Positions 22,638-34,085 of a DNA stretch of 64,000 nt are shown piece by piece. Every line of letters begins with the position of its first letter. Position 1 is the stretch's first letter. The translations under genes and the position numbers were made by a program. This DNA is from Xanthostigma xanthostigma (Eukaryota > Arthropoda > Insecta > Raphidioptera > Raphidiidae): positions 82,000,948 to 82,064,947 of the forward strand of contig OY754464.1 of assembly GCA_963575645.1 (NCBI GenBank), given 5' to 3'. The notes beneath the pieces were generated by a model, which was given only the letters and a program-made list of their open reading frames with translations, was not told where the DNA came from and did not search any database.

Positions 22638-22880
22638 AAATTTTGAGTGAATTTTTTTATGTGGTGACATAATAAAAATACAATATAATTATGTGAAGAC
22701 ATAATAAAAATACAATATTATTATGTCATGACAATTATAATTCGTCGTCTTTCCTATCTCTTCCTATGTATAAGCATTTAATTTTATGTCATGACAATAA
22801 TATTGTATTTTTTTATGTCATGACATAATAATATTATATTTTTATTATGTCACCACATAAAAAAATTCACTCAAAATTTT
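22638..22880. mobile_element. Foldback MITE between two Helentron-like copies
   Basis: Arms of about 50 bp (TTTTGAGTGAATTTTTTTAT, GTGGTGACATAATAAAAATA) are inverted. The interior holds further ATGTCATGACA palindromes. It fills nearly the whole gap between copies ending at 22605 and starting at 22878. Confidence 0.6.
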
Positions 22881-23064
22881 TGACGTGATAACGTCTTATA
22901 AATTGATGAAACACCGGCTGCATGCACGAAAAAGTGTAACGTTCCGAAAAGTGTAACGTTCCGAAAAATGTAACTCATAAAAGTATGCAATTTTTCATCA
23001 ATGTTTCTTTATGACGTTATCACGTAAAACTATCGTCCGTAAACCGACTTTACAGACAACCAAT
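22878..23064 (+). mobile_element. Helentron-like element, short copy
   Basis: 187 bp: GACGTGATAACGTC, CACCGGCTGCATGCACG, GTGTAACGTTCCGAAAA repeats, GACGTTATCACGTAAAAC, hairpin, AACCAATT. Confidence 0.6.
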
Positions 23065-23510
23065 TTTTTTCCTCAAATTAAAATTGTTAAATATTTTTAT
23101 GATTTTTGAAAAAATATTTTACTATTAAATAGTAAAACGGCATGCCATAAGTTCCGGTCCTGACTGTATTTAAGATACAGCGGAAATCTGTTTCAAATAA
23201 TAAATTTATCAATCATAAAATGTATGTGAACTGTTTATTTACAAGCAACTTTGCACTTAGATGTCAATTTTTCTTTAGAAACAGAAGTGTGAAAATGGAA
23301 ATAAATTCGACTGAACAAAAATAAACTTCTGATGAGAAAACATTTTTCAAATATTCTTTGATGTTTAAAGCAATAACTTGTTACTTGCAGATGTTTCATA
23401 TCAAACGAGTTAAATCAAATTAAATTAACCGCCAAATGAAATTTTCTGTTAAAAATCTCAAGCGTACTAAATATTTTTTATATCAGAATTTCTGTCTTTT
23501 ATTAAATTAC
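23065..23510. other. No gene seen
   Basis: AT-rich intron sequence. Confidence 0.4.
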
Positions 23511-23560
23511 TAGCGGTCCGTCCCGGTTTCACCCGGGTGTAAAAGAAGTATATTTTTTGG
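23511..23560 (-). mobile_element. Helitron 3' end fragment
   Basis: On the minus strand it ends with CACCCGGGTGAAACCGGGAC and CGCTAG, followed by T, identical in type to the Helitrons at 28045 and 37879. The 5' end was not found, so truncated. Confidence 0.5.
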
Positions 23561-23769
23561 ATTTTGTAGATTTAAGTTTTCCACCTTACTCTGCTTCTCT
23601 CTTGCCTTCTTTGGAAATTACGAATTAACATTTCTACAACGCAAAATACAAAGACACAGCATGCTTAGGTTTATTATAAAAAGTATAAAGATCTTGTCGT
23701 TACAAGTTTCAAAACAAAATAAAAATTAATCACTAATTAAACGTAGATAATGTCCCACTAAAAGATTTA

Positions 23770-24190
23770 AAGCCGCTGCACACTAGTCTAGAAACGTTGC
23801 TAGATTCCTTGCTAGATTTGCCTACTAGTTTTCTAGCGCTAGTTTTCTTGATTGTTGTTATGTGCTCGCTTCACACGACACGTGCTTTCAAGCTTGTTTT
23901 GTAAATAAATCTGGCGCGCTCGCAGTGACAGTTCAAATATGAACACAGAGCAAAACGTGTCTATTGTCTAACTCTGAGAAGAATGACCACGCCCACGTGA
24001 TAAGATACTGCTTCCTGATTGCTCGTACCTAGCAGCGGACCTAACAAGGAAAAATAGCTCCTGTTCTAATTTTAAAACCTATCTTGTGAGCTAGCAGGCG
24101 AGCCCGCAGTGACGTCATTTCCAGCTTCGTACCCAGCCTACCGACCAGCAGAACTCCAAGCAGTGTTTCTAGCCTCGTGTCAAGCGGCTT
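23770..24190. mobile_element. TIR element M1, copy 3, full length
   Basis: The ends AAGCCGCTGCACACTAG and AAGCGGCTT are inverse in type. The interior matches 2611..3002 in the opposite orientation. The minus-strand 95-codon and plus-strand 62-codon frames here are repeat sequence. Confidence 0.6.
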
Positions 24191-25104
24191 TGAGATTAGA
24201 TAAGGTTTTTTCAGAATATATTCCAGGAAAATTTCTAACAACCTCTTTTCTTGAAAAGCTCGATCCGATTTTGTTAGTTTTAAATATAACAACTTGAAAC
24301 GTATTTCGCGCAGAAAATCGAGTTTCATTCAAAGAAACGAATTTATTATTTGTAGTAAGAAAAAGAAACAAAAAAATCAGTAAACCATGACATTAATATC
24401 TGAAGTGACGTTGAACAGCTTGTTGTTTCTGTAAAACGGTCACGCTATTAGATCCAAGTTGAAGATTAGATTGTGATATATATACAGACAAATGCCAGAA
24501 TTATATAAAGAAATTAATATCTGTCTGAAGCAGACTTCAAGTGCTACAATTCGCGAAAAATATGTTGATTTCTCAGAATTGCTTTCTATTGTTTTATCAA
24601 ATTGTTATCGCATTTTTACAATCGTGTTATATTTATCTTGTAAATAACGGTTCCACAAAATATATCTTCAGTAAAAGCGTTTTCCGAAAAAATTGAATTA
24701 TACTCTTTTTTCTTCCTCAATAAAAAAACGATATTTACGGTTGTATGTTGCGAGAATAAAATACTGGGAATAAAGGATTTTTTTATATGCAAATCAACCA
24801 TTGAGCACAAGGAGACAATTTTGTTTAAAAAATAAAATTTATTCGTCACAAAAACACTGTATGTACAGGATGTGATGTCATGTACAAAACATTGTACCAC
24901 GGACATAACTGTTTCTATCGTGGACATAAGTGCGCGGGGCAAAAAGTGGCAGCTCAAAAAGGGCTAAAAATGCGGCGTAAAAAGGGCCTAAAATCGCGGG
25001 GCAAGAAAAAATTCAGTATATTAATTTTTCCGTAGGTCCGTAGTCGAAACATAAATTCCGTATAGGTCTACGAAAAAAATTGTAGGGTTTGCAATACTGG
25101 TGTC
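24191..25104. other. No gene seen in intron
   Basis: No exon-like conservation. The 113-codon minus frame at 24616..24957 has no domain or splice context. A purine-rich patch near 24935..25000 repeats GGGCTAAAAATGCGG-like text. Confidence 0.4.
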
Positions 25105-25700
25105 CACCGTGAGCATTTTTTCAAGGCATATCCACGAAAACCGAAATCTTTCGAAACTTTTGCAAAATTATCATGCTTACAAAAAAAACACGCGGAATCT
25201 AATAAGCACAAACAAACGTCTGTATGTTTTTTGTTTTAGAAGTTATTTGCGTTTATAGTTTTCAGAAAATCATATAAAACCTTCGAATGGCTGTAGTTTC
25301 CAAACTAAAAGAGATACAGACGTTTGCTTATGCTCATTGAATGCAGCGTATTTTCTTCTGTAAGCATTATCAATTTCAAACGTTTATTAAAGATTTCGAT
25401 TTTTGCATTTTTTTCAAGGCATACCCCTTTAAATAAATGCGATTTTTGACGAAAACCGAAATATGTCGGAACATTCGCAAAATCATCATGCTTACAGACA
25501 AAAACACGCGGAATCCAATGAGCACAAACAAACGTCTGTATGTCTTTTGGTTTAGAAGTTATTTGCGTTTATAGTTTTTAAAAAATTATATATAATAAAT
25601 AGCCGTAGTTCCTAACTAAAACAGATATACAGACGTTTGCTTACGCTCATTGAATTCAGCGTATTTTTTTCTGTAAGCATTCTCAATTTCAAAAGTATCT
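25105..25700 (+). repeat. ~313-bp tandem repeat, two units (locus 1)
   Basis: Two direct units share CATGCTTACAGACAAAAACA and AGAAGTTATTTGCGTTTATA, spaced by about 313 bp. Within each unit the halves are roughly inverse (GACATACAAACGTTTGC against GCACAAACAAACGTCTG). The same units occur at 53069..53712. The array stops within 30 bp of exon 25727..25890. Confidence 0.65.
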
Positions 25701-25726
25701 TATAGTTAGCCTGACTAGCTTATTAC

Positions 25727-25890
25727 CTGTTCTAAAATTGACAACAATGTCTATAAGGAATATGGTGTCCGATAGACAGTTAAAGGCGATCCATCTGGTA
25801 CTGAGGTCATCATTGAAGAACGATATGGCAACTGGCAGGATGATGAGATTTGCTACCAATAGCAGCAACATACATAAATCCCAGTAGAAT
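25727..25890 (-). CDS. Ih: HCN (Ih) channel exon: S1 and S2
   Basis: This 164-bp internal exon encodes [19 protein letters not shown], then [20 protein letters not shown] and [16 protein letters not shown]. These are transmembrane helices S1 and S2 of an HCN channel, which conducts Na+ and K+ inward after hyperpolarization and sets rhythmic firing. The acceptor is TTTTTTGCTTTCAG and the donor ACAG|GTAATA. The first base completes a codon from an upstream exon not seen here. The exon ends one base into the glycine finished by exon 21396..21532. Together the three exons give one continuous S1-S4 stretch. Confidence 0.95.
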
Positions 25891-26017
25891 CTGAAAGCAA
25901 AAAATAAACCATCATTAATTTAACCGTTTTGACTATAAGAACTATTTCTTTGTTAAACGAGATACAGCAGCTTTAAAAAAACAACATATAGATGACAGGA
26001 AAATATTTTTAAAATTA

Positions 26018-26440
26018 TCTATAGTACATAATATATATAAAATTCTCGTATCACAATTTTGGCCGCGCTAGTCTCCGAAACCACTCAACCTATTTTAATG
26101 AAGTTTTATAAATATGACTTGCTCGGTACAACTTACGCTATAGAATAGTTAAATATTTTGTACAAACTTATGGTGTTTTCTCAAAAAAAACTGTTTTAAT
26201 AACATGTAACGACGTCTTGTGGAATTTACTCAAAGCTATTAGTTCAGAAGCAAACACAAAAAAACAGTTTTAGTACCAAATAGCGACATCTGTTAGAATT
26301 TGCTCAAAACTAATTAGTTCAGAAGCAAATCTAGTAGAATTTGCACAAAGCTATTAGTTCAGACGCCGGGCCGCAAATGAAATACATTTTGCAGAATTAT
26401 ATCTATCGTACCCGGGTGAAATCGGGCCGGCCCGCAAGTA
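26018..26440 (+). mobile_element. Non-autonomous Helitron, family 2, degraded 3' end
   Basis: It starts TCTATAGTACATAATATATA, then shares ATTTTGGCCGCG and TCTCCGAAACCACT with the minus-strand copy at 31831..32224. Three imperfect repeats of CTATTAGTTCAGAAGCAAA lie inside. It ends near ACCCGGGTGAAATCGGGCC and CCGCAAGTAG, so the usual CTAG has changed. Confidence 0.5.
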
Positions 26441-26986
26441 GATTATATAAATCCTCAAAAATATAGGTGTGAGATTACGTGTAGTAATTATATAAAAATC
26501 TATTAAAATGATCACCAGCGTACAAATAAACCAAGGTACTTTTATTTGTTTTACACGTCTCAAATAATCCTGGTCAATATTTTGTTTAAAGTAGGTCTTG
26601 TTATAATGATATCGAACAATTAATTCGTAGCATCTCAATAACAATTAAATTATTATTATTATTTGCATTCGATTGTTAGAAACTAAATCAAATGGCGAGT
26701 TAGTATTCAGCATAAGCTTTGTACGTCAAAGTTTTGAGTGTAGCGTGTTAAATTTTAAACATGTATAAAATGACAGGACGTCAAACCTAAAATAAATTGT
26801 TTACGCAATAAAACATGATATGGTATGAAAAAAAAGTTCCGGGACAAGAAATAAGCACCCACAATTTTCGACCATTAAATCAAAAAGTTAAGGATTAGGC
26901 AGTACCTTATAACTTCAGTCAAGGAGTAACTGGAATCGAAACAAATACCAAAGATCTCCGGTTATTTTCAAACAACCAGTGCTTTT
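26441..26986. other. No gene seen
   Basis: A minus-strand 96-codon frame (26354..26644) overlaps Helitron sequence and lacks a domain. No upstream HCN exon was found here or further right. Confidence 0.4.
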
Positions 26987-27150
26987 TGAAGTAAAACTTC
27001 TTTAGGTTGCACGCTTGACTTGGGGAGTAAGCTAGGTAAATGCCTGACGAAAGCGTTTACGGAAGTGCATCATCGGACGTGGCGAACGGTGCGTGATCGT
27101 TCCAGGCGAACGGTAGTTGAGAGGGAGACACTAAACTTTTAGTGCTTGCT
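26987..27150 (+). mobile_element. Family G element, left-end fragment
   Basis: TGAAGTAAAACTTCTTTAGG then GCACGCTTGACTTGGGGAG and GGCGAACGGTAGTTGAGAGG match 19548 and 53999. The right half is absent. Confidence 0.5.
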
Positions 27151-27881
27151 GAAGATGAGACCATAACTCCCGAAATGTACATCCGCTAATAAAACTGTTG
27201 TGGTAAGAAGTAACTATTCTTTATTTCTTATTTTTGTTTCAACCACAGTGCTCTTAATATTTGTATATATAAATCATAACATAAAACTTTTTTTTAAACT
27301 TTTATTTTAAGAAACTGTTAAGTACAGTATTAAAAATGTCAGGTGAATGAACATTACAATAAATATTCATTTTAGATCTCAATTCTTTTTGTATTGAATA
27401 TTGAACTTGGCTCCCTTTTTCACATGTATGTCGTTGATGGCATAATTAATTTACTGCAGACGTGAGGCAAAACTTTTAGCAGTCCAGGGAAATTGAACAC
27501 GACAAGGGTGTATCAAATAATGAGATCGGGTGACCCTACTGATGAGGATTACTGAATCGCTTATAGATAATATAGGTGCACATAGACATAATATAGGTTA
27601 TGTTACATATGTATCAACAATACGTCATCTGCAGCTTGATGAGGTTTACGTGGTGAGCGGATTGTGAAGAAGCGAGCGTAGTTTTTATATCGGCGGCCAG
27701 TGAAATAACGATGATTGATGAGATTCGTTAGAGCGAGACAACCGCAACACCTCCTTCTATAACTAACCAACTACTTCTCTACTCTCTATATAGGTACACA
27801 TGCATAAAGTCGCTCAAAATGATACATTACTTAGAGCTTATTAAGCTTTGTATAAAGTAAAAAATATCGCTTTCTACATTT
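27151..27881. other. No gene seen
   Basis: Mixed-composition sequence without recognised repeats or a long frame. Confidence 0.4.
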
Positions 27882-28044
27882 CACACCGTGGCGTAGTGGT
27901 GAGAGCACTGGACTCGCATTCGAAAGGTACCGGGTTCGAATCCCGGCAGGGGGAAGATGTGGCTTTGGACTTTTTCGACTAACGAATAAATTGGTTCCAA
28001 GATTTTAGAATAAGTATCTTCTATCTTTACTAGTGTTCCGTGAA
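27882..28044 (+). mobile_element. tRNA-headed SINE
   Basis: Pol III boxes are visible: A-like TGGCGTAGTGG and B GGTTCGAATCC. The T-arm pairs (CCGGG/CCCGG), but the acceptor ends do not, so this is a SINE head rather than a working tRNA. The body follows with AGATGTGGCTTTGGACTTTT. It abuts a Helitron at 28045, as does its relative at 39330..39476. Confidence 0.6.
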
Positions 28045-28488
28045 TCTATACTAATATATAAAGCTAAATATATTGTTAATATATTTGTCTGAAAAATTGG
28101 TGGATAATTTTATTTATTGAAGACTTCTAATCAGACGTTAATCAAAGATTTAATAAACCTGAAAAGTTTGTTTGTTTGGTTGAACGCGCTAATCTCAGGA
28201 ACTACTGGTTCGAATTGATAAACGTTTGTTTTTGTAGGATAGCCCATTTATCGAGGAAGGCTATAAGCTATATAATATCACGCTACGACCAATAGGAGCA
28301 TCAATGAAAAATGTCGCAAAATGTAACTCAAAATTTGTCCATTCGACAAAAACTTTTGAACGGTAACTCCGATCATCATGATATTTGGACACAACATTCA
28401 TCTCGGTAAACTAAGATGAACATGCGTACTCATGTCCTTCCCCCAATTCGTTCTTTTGCACCCGGGTGAACCCGGGCGGGATCGCTAG
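28045..28488 (+). mobile_element. Non-autonomous Helitron, family 1
   Basis: It begins TCTATACTAATATATAAAGC after an A and ends GGGATCGCTAG before a T, the Helitron signature, with a CCCGGGTGAACCCGGG-type hairpin near the 3' end. AACGCGCTAATCTCAGGAAC lies near the 5' end. An M3-type fragment (about 28064..28160) is inserted after AAGCT. No Rep/helicase. Confidence 0.75.
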
Positions 28489-29224
28489 TATGAGCATATT
28501 ATGGCGTGTTAGTTTCGATTTAATTTACAAATTAAGGTTTCGTACTAAAAACACTTTTTCTAAAATAAAATATAGCCTATGCTGCTTAGGGATAGTGCGG
28601 ATTCTTATCTGTGAAATAATAAAATCCGTTCAGTAGTTACAGAGAATATTAGTATAAAAATATTCAAATTTACACAATTTAGCTTTTTTTGTGTATCTAC
28701 TTATACGTAAATTTTAAAAATCAACACAAAATGAGTAAAAAGCATAACTTCTCGAAGAGACGCATCACTTCTATTTAATTGTTCATTTTTCATTAATTTT
28801 TCCATAAATGTTTCTCAGCTGGTTGTTTTCTCTGAAGTTATTTAAGGTTAAAAGTTTAAAAAACTATGGGCAGACAAAAAATCTGAAAATTTCGGAATCT
28901 CGAGCATTAAGTAATTTGACGTGAGACGTTACAACAAAAAACGCAAATCGTTTACTTCAAATTGCACTGACAGCATGCAGTACAAACGATATCCGTGAGA
29001 TAATTTCCACCATTGCACATCGACCCTGAGCCTTGACCTCAGTAGAAAAGCGTGTGCATTATATATACTGAATGTTCATCTTCTTACATATTATGCAATT
29101 GAACAGTGCTTGTAATAATGCTTCAAGCACTCATTCAGAGCATTTTGCTTAAAGCATTTAATAAAAACAGATCCTTGATGCTTCATGCTTAGATCACCTG
29201 CCTAAAGACATGCTACTTACTAAG
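28489..29224. other. No gene seen
   Basis: AT-rich, with repeated CTTCATGCTTA/AAGCATT words near 29110..29230 but no resolved element. Confidence 0.4.
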
Positions 29225-29237
29225 CATATAGACAATG

Positions 29238-29666
29238 ATGAGTATTTGGAAAGAATTCCGTGGCATAAGGATCGAAAATGAAGCAATACTGAGACTTTTT
29301 TAAACTTGCATTTAATACTAACGTTTCGATACGTTTGGTATCATCTTCAGAGTGTTCAAATGCTGTCACATGTTATCAGTATATTGTTGTTGATAGATTG
29401 AGAACATGGTGTCACTCAACTTGTTAATTGTTATTTGACACCATGTTATCAATCCATCAACAACAATATACTGATAACATGTGACAGCATTTGAACACTC
29501 TGAAGATGATACAAAACGTATCGAAACGTTAGTATTAAATGCAAGTTTAAAAAAGTCTCAGTATTGCTTCATTTTCGATCCTTATGCCACGGAATTCTTT
29601 CCAAATACTCATCATTAACTTCAATGGATCACAGTTACTCTATTTATTGAATAGAGTCAATCTTCA
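29238..29666. mobile_element. Penelope-like inverted element with 13-bp TSD
   Basis: Two nearly complete inverted arms of about 180 bp contain CACTCTGAAGATGATAC, a short loop and GTATCGAAACGTTAGTA. The CTGAAGA...stem...GAAAC order matches a hammerhead core with one extra base before stem II. Flanks CATATAGACAATG (29225..29237) and CATACAGACAATG (29667..29679) differ at one base. Confidence 0.6.
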
Positions 29667-29849
29667 CATACAGACAATGTTGTTAATAAGTAACCAACAA
29701 GCTTATTAAGCCTTAGGAATGCTTAATAAGTAGGTACTTTCAAAATGTAATCAAACACATTTCGTCTATCTTTTATAATTCTCATTTTGCTTGATGTTGA
29801 ATGAATAAATAAGTCAGGGGTTATGGCTAAGAACCCGTTAAGAATTTTT

Positions 29850-30770
29850 TGTGCTCCAACTTATCCCAGGGATCTAGCTCTCCAATAATCTGGATCTTCT
29901 CATGAACTTCAGAAGATTGGTGACTAAATTATACTGCAGAATTGCTCTGTTATCATCAATATATCGAAAGATGGTTGTTCACCTAGACAAGGGTCTTGTA
30001 TTTGAACAGTAAATGGTTGGTTGTTTCGTCCTCCATTTCGCAAAATCAACACACTGTCGATTCCTGACGTATCCTCATCGTATTTCCTCAGGAGTGCGTG
30101 ACCACTTTCCTGAGTTTTGGTCTATCGAGTTGGATCAAGTCCTCTGTAAGCCTATTTGAAAGACTCATAACCATCTTTTTCCCATGTGAATTTCCTGAAT
30201 TCAAGCTCCAGTCGGAGGTTTGCTGATTGTGGGGCCTACTTTTAACAATCTGATGTATTTAAGACATAGTGTAGAAAGTTTTGTTACTTAACTCTCTCTC
30301 TTTTTTCTAATATTGTCAAAATTAGTTTTCCTTAGCTACGTTGGAAAAATGAATGTTATTATTTTGGAAAAATTAATTGATTAATTTCTTCTCTAGAGAA
30401 AACATCATTTTACGAATTATTTATAATTCAATTAAATCGTTTTATTTTTTTTTAAGTAAGAACTTAATAGTGCTTACAGTAGGTAATACCATAAACCGGT
30501 TCTGGTGCAATGAATTTCGCAGAGGCTCCTTGTCTAGCAAGGCTATCCGCTATCTCATTGCTCCAGATTTTTTTCATGACCCAGTATCCCCATTACATAA
30601 ACTTTGTTCTTAGTTCCCAGGTCAATCCCATACCAGCTTGGAGCTGAATTTGTGGGATTGCGATGATTTTATTGCCGCCTGATTGTCAGAGAATATGGAT
30701 GGATTGGTTTTGCTTGATGTTAGAAATAAATTTCTTGTTTCTTCATCATTTAGAAATATTGTTCATGTCC
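29850..30770 (-). pseudogene. LINE remnant: RNase H and C-terminal zinc-knuckle region
   Basis: On the minus strand, in pieces of different frames, it reads IFSDNQAAIKSS, VYVMGILGHEKNLEQ and NEIADSLARQGAS. These correspond to the RNase H domain of I-type non-LTR retrotransposons. Further downstream CRFCE-like text (FCEMEDETTNHLLF) matches the C-terminal cysteine/histidine region. Several stops and frame changes interrupt it (first stop after LVWD), so it is old and inactive. Reverse transcriptase was not found nearby. Confidence 0.65.
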
Positions 30771-30831
30771 AAAATTTATATCGTAACTTAAAATTGTAAG
30801 TTAAGCTTTAATAAGTTACTTTTAGTGCTTA

Positions 30832-31067
30832 TTTTGACGTGATAACGTCTTATAAACTGATGAAACACCGGCTGCACGCACGAAAAAGTGTCACGTTCCG
30901 CCTGAGCCTGAAAGCGAGAGCGCGGTATAAGCGATAGAGAGGAACGATCGGCCCAAGCGTCGGCTTGTACGCATTTTTCTCTCTTCTCGCGTGACGTCAG
31001 AGAGTTCATCAATGTTTCTTTATGACGTAAAACTATCGTCCGTAAACCGACTTTACAGACAACCAAT
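30832..31067 (+). mobile_element. Helentron-like element
   Basis: TTTTGACGTGATAACGTC start, CACCGGCTGCACGCACG, an interior with TTCTCGCGTGACGTCAGAGA shared with 32551 and 42753, then the hairpin end. The right subterminal repeat is shortened to ATGACGTAAAAC. Confidence 0.6.
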
Positions 31068-31830
31068 TTTTTTTTTATAAGCGCTTTATAAGCATAGTTG
31101 ACAATGAAAGTGCTTGATTACTGTGTCAAAGTTAGCAACATTAGTAGATATGTAATTTAAAAAAATCCATATAAAAATCGAACTATGTGACGCTATCAAG
31201 TGGACACATTGTGCACATTTATGTATGTCCAAGCCAATTAGCGAAATGAAGTAATTAGAGCGTTAAACTATTAACGTTACTCCTTCACAATGTTATCGTA
31301 GTTACTGCATTCCAGAGCCGTTCTTGAATATTTGGAAAATTATTATTATAAATAACATCAATGTATACAAAAATAAATGGCCATTTATTACTAAAACATT
31401 TTTAATTTTTCTGGAGTTTATACGTAAAGATCTTATTTCGGGTTGTCCGCATACTTCCTCCTTACAAACGCAACGCAAGAGAATCCTGTTACTAAATTAA
31501 TACTAGTTAATCATTATCTCTTTTACCGTTTATACAATTTGACAGTTTACTGTTTATAGGTGGAGAGCTAGTGACGATTTTATTTATAGTATTTACTCAA
31601 ACTTGAGTTTATGTACATTCATTAAGAGCGAAAACCGCAGTCTGGCAGCTGAGACCGGGGACAATGCGTGGATGGACTCGGTCGCTGGAGGTATCACTTA
31701 ATAAATTTTATCATGTTTGAAATTTCCTGGGCGCGATAAGCCCTTGAGCACAAAAACTCAAGTCTGGCATTTCGTATGTACAAAAACTCAGGTTTGGTTG
31801 AGGGATGCTTTACTGAAATTTATACTAATA
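31068..31830. other. No gene seen
   Basis: No conserved frame. CAAAAACTCARGTYTGG-like words recur at about 31750..31800. Confidence 0.4.
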
Positions 31831-32224
31831 CTAGCGGTCCGGTCCGGCTTCGCCCGGATTTGTGGATTACCTATTAAACATTGACATTGTGAGGTATTGT
31901 ATTGTTTGTCATGAAACCCATGTGACGTAGAATTAATAATACCACGGTTGCTTCTGAACTAATAGCTTTGAGCGATAGATGTCGCTATTTGGTACTAAAA
32001 AAGTTTTATTTGTTTGTTTTATATGTAAATTAGCTCAGAAGCAAACAAACAGGTTTTTTGAGAAAATAACGTAATTTTATACTTACATAAAATTTAAAAA
32101 AAACTATCATATAGCCCAAGTTGCACCAAAAATGACGCATTTACAAAATTTCATTAAAATCTGTTCAGTGGTTTCGGAGATTACCGCGGCCAAAATTGTG
32201 ACATGGGAATTTTATATATATAGA
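31831..32224 (-). mobile_element. Non-autonomous Helitron, family 2
   Basis: On the minus strand it starts TCTATATATATAAAATTCCC after A and ends with GGACCGCTAG before T. It shares the CACAATTTTGGCCGCGGTAA region with 26018..26440. Confidence 0.7.
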
Positions 32225-32550
32225 TAGAGTGCGAATTTTGTGAGCCCCACTCCAGCCCTGTCTGCAAACAGACGAAGTGTACGCCGCGCTTTTTTAATCA
32301 TGACAGAGCGAAGGTGGTATTGCGCTATGATAATGACTGCACTAGTTATAATTACATGATCACGTAATGTTTCGATCAATTGACTAATTGTCGAACTGTG
32401 CTAATAGTCTCAATTATATCGACAGAAAGACATAGTCGGTAGAATGTTGGCGTTGATTTTATCATCAATTCAATATAATAAGGTTTTTGAATGATTTTTT
32501 ATAAATGGAAAGATTAAATAGAAGTTTTACAGCAAATCTACTTTGAATTT
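32225..32550. other. No gene seen
   Basis: Short spacer, no features. Confidence 0.4.
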
Positions 32551-32965
32551 TTTTGACGTGATAACGTCTTCTAAATTGATGAAACACCGGCTGCAAGCAC
32601 GAAAAAGAGTAACGTTCCGCAAGCGAGAGCGCGATATAAGAGATAGTCTCTCTCTTCTCGCGTGACGTCAGAGAGTAGTGTGCGTTCAACATTTTTTTCG
32701 GCTATTCCAGCGAAAACTACATCTGACAGATGTCCAGATAAATTATACGGTTTGTTAACAAATATATATATACATTCTTTTAAATGTCTTTTATAATTGC
32801 TTAAAAATATGTATTTTGCTTTGGTTGACCAAATTATTAGTCGGTAAAAATATAGTTTGACAGCTACTAAAATTTAGGTTATGTATTATTAAATATGATA
32901 TTCGAGCGGAATACGATATCACGTAAAACTATCGTCCGTAAACCGACTTTACAGACAACCAATTT
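32551..32965 (+). mobile_element. Helentron-like element
   Basis: Full ends as in the family. The interior closely matches copy 42753..43157, including CGTGACGTCAGAGAGTAGTG and ATTAAATATGATATTCGAGC. The right subterminal repeat has ACGATATCACGTAAAA. Confidence 0.65.
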
Positions 32966-33050
32966 TTTACTTCTTTATTGAACAGAATCAATAATTTAAA
33001 AGCAATTTTTAAACTTAGTTCCGATAACGTGCCAAAAATCCATGGTTACA

Positions 33051-33528
33051 TCTAAATATATAAAATGAAACTGTGACTGACTGACTGACTGATTGATCTA
33101 TCAACGCACAACTCAAACCACTAGACGGATTAGGCTGAAATTTGGCACACAGATAATTATTACGACGTGGACGTAGGCATTTGCTAAAAACGGATTTTTG
33201 TATATTCAACCCCTAAAAGGGTGTAACGGGGATTCAAAATTTGCATGGAGAAATCTATAAGATAGGATATATCAATGCGCAGGATTACTCCAGTCAACAA
33301 ATAAATAAACACATGTTTCGTGCTTTTTCAAAAACAACCCCTTCAGAGTGTGAAAAGAGGTAAATAGTCTAAAAATCAACATGCGTGTCACTTTCACGGT
33401 TTGTCGGGACGTTGATCACGTGAATGTCATCAATTTTGAAATTTATTTGGGGGGTATACGTGGAGAAAGCAGTAACTATGCATCCGTGTTTCGTCACAAT
33501 AGCGCACTAAGCCGCGGGTAACGGCTAG
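33051..33528 (+). mobile_element. Non-autonomous Helitron, family 3
   Basis: It starts TCTAAATATATAAAATGAAA after A. ACTGACTGACTGACTGA and CTAGACGGATTAGGCTGAAA follow. It ends GCCGCGGGTAACGGCTAG before T, with a GCCG/CGGC hairpin. Confidence 0.7.
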
Positions 33529-34085
33529 TACATAAAAAATAGCATCAAAAAGTCTGATACAATTTTAATATTTTTAAATGTTCTCTTATTTTGACAATAA
33601 ATTGTTGAAATCTAAGACACAACAATATTTTAGTACATTAGTATCTCAGTTAAATTGCTCACTAATTTATTCGCAGAATACTATATTTATGCAGATATTA
33701 AATTATAAATACAAGTGTAAATAGTGTAACAAAAATAAACGATTCCATTACACTTCAAAATATTGATTTTAAATAATCACATTGTACGGTGAATGGCGCA
33801 CGGTTGAAATACTTCAGTAAACATTTCAAGTGTTTTTTAAAATGGAACACTAAATTCACGCAGCACTTCAATTTAAATTATTTGGGAATTGTTAAAAATA
33901 AATTATTATGACTGAATAAAAAACAAAATTTTTTTCGAGAAATTAAAATTTTTAAATATTTAACTGTAATGGAGTTATCGAGCGTTTGTGATTCGCAATC
34001 TATTCTTAATTTAAGAAAGACTGGAATAAAAAATAAAAGAATTAAAAAAAATTTGAAAAGAAGTTTGACCCTGCAGGCCATCCTG
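33529..34085. other. No gene seen
   Basis: AT-rich spacer. Confidence 0.4.

Noticed and set aside
26354-26644. Upstream HCN exon candidate (96-codon minus frame)
   Set aside because: It has a hydrophobic stretch but no match to the expected region before S1, and overlaps Helitron sequence.
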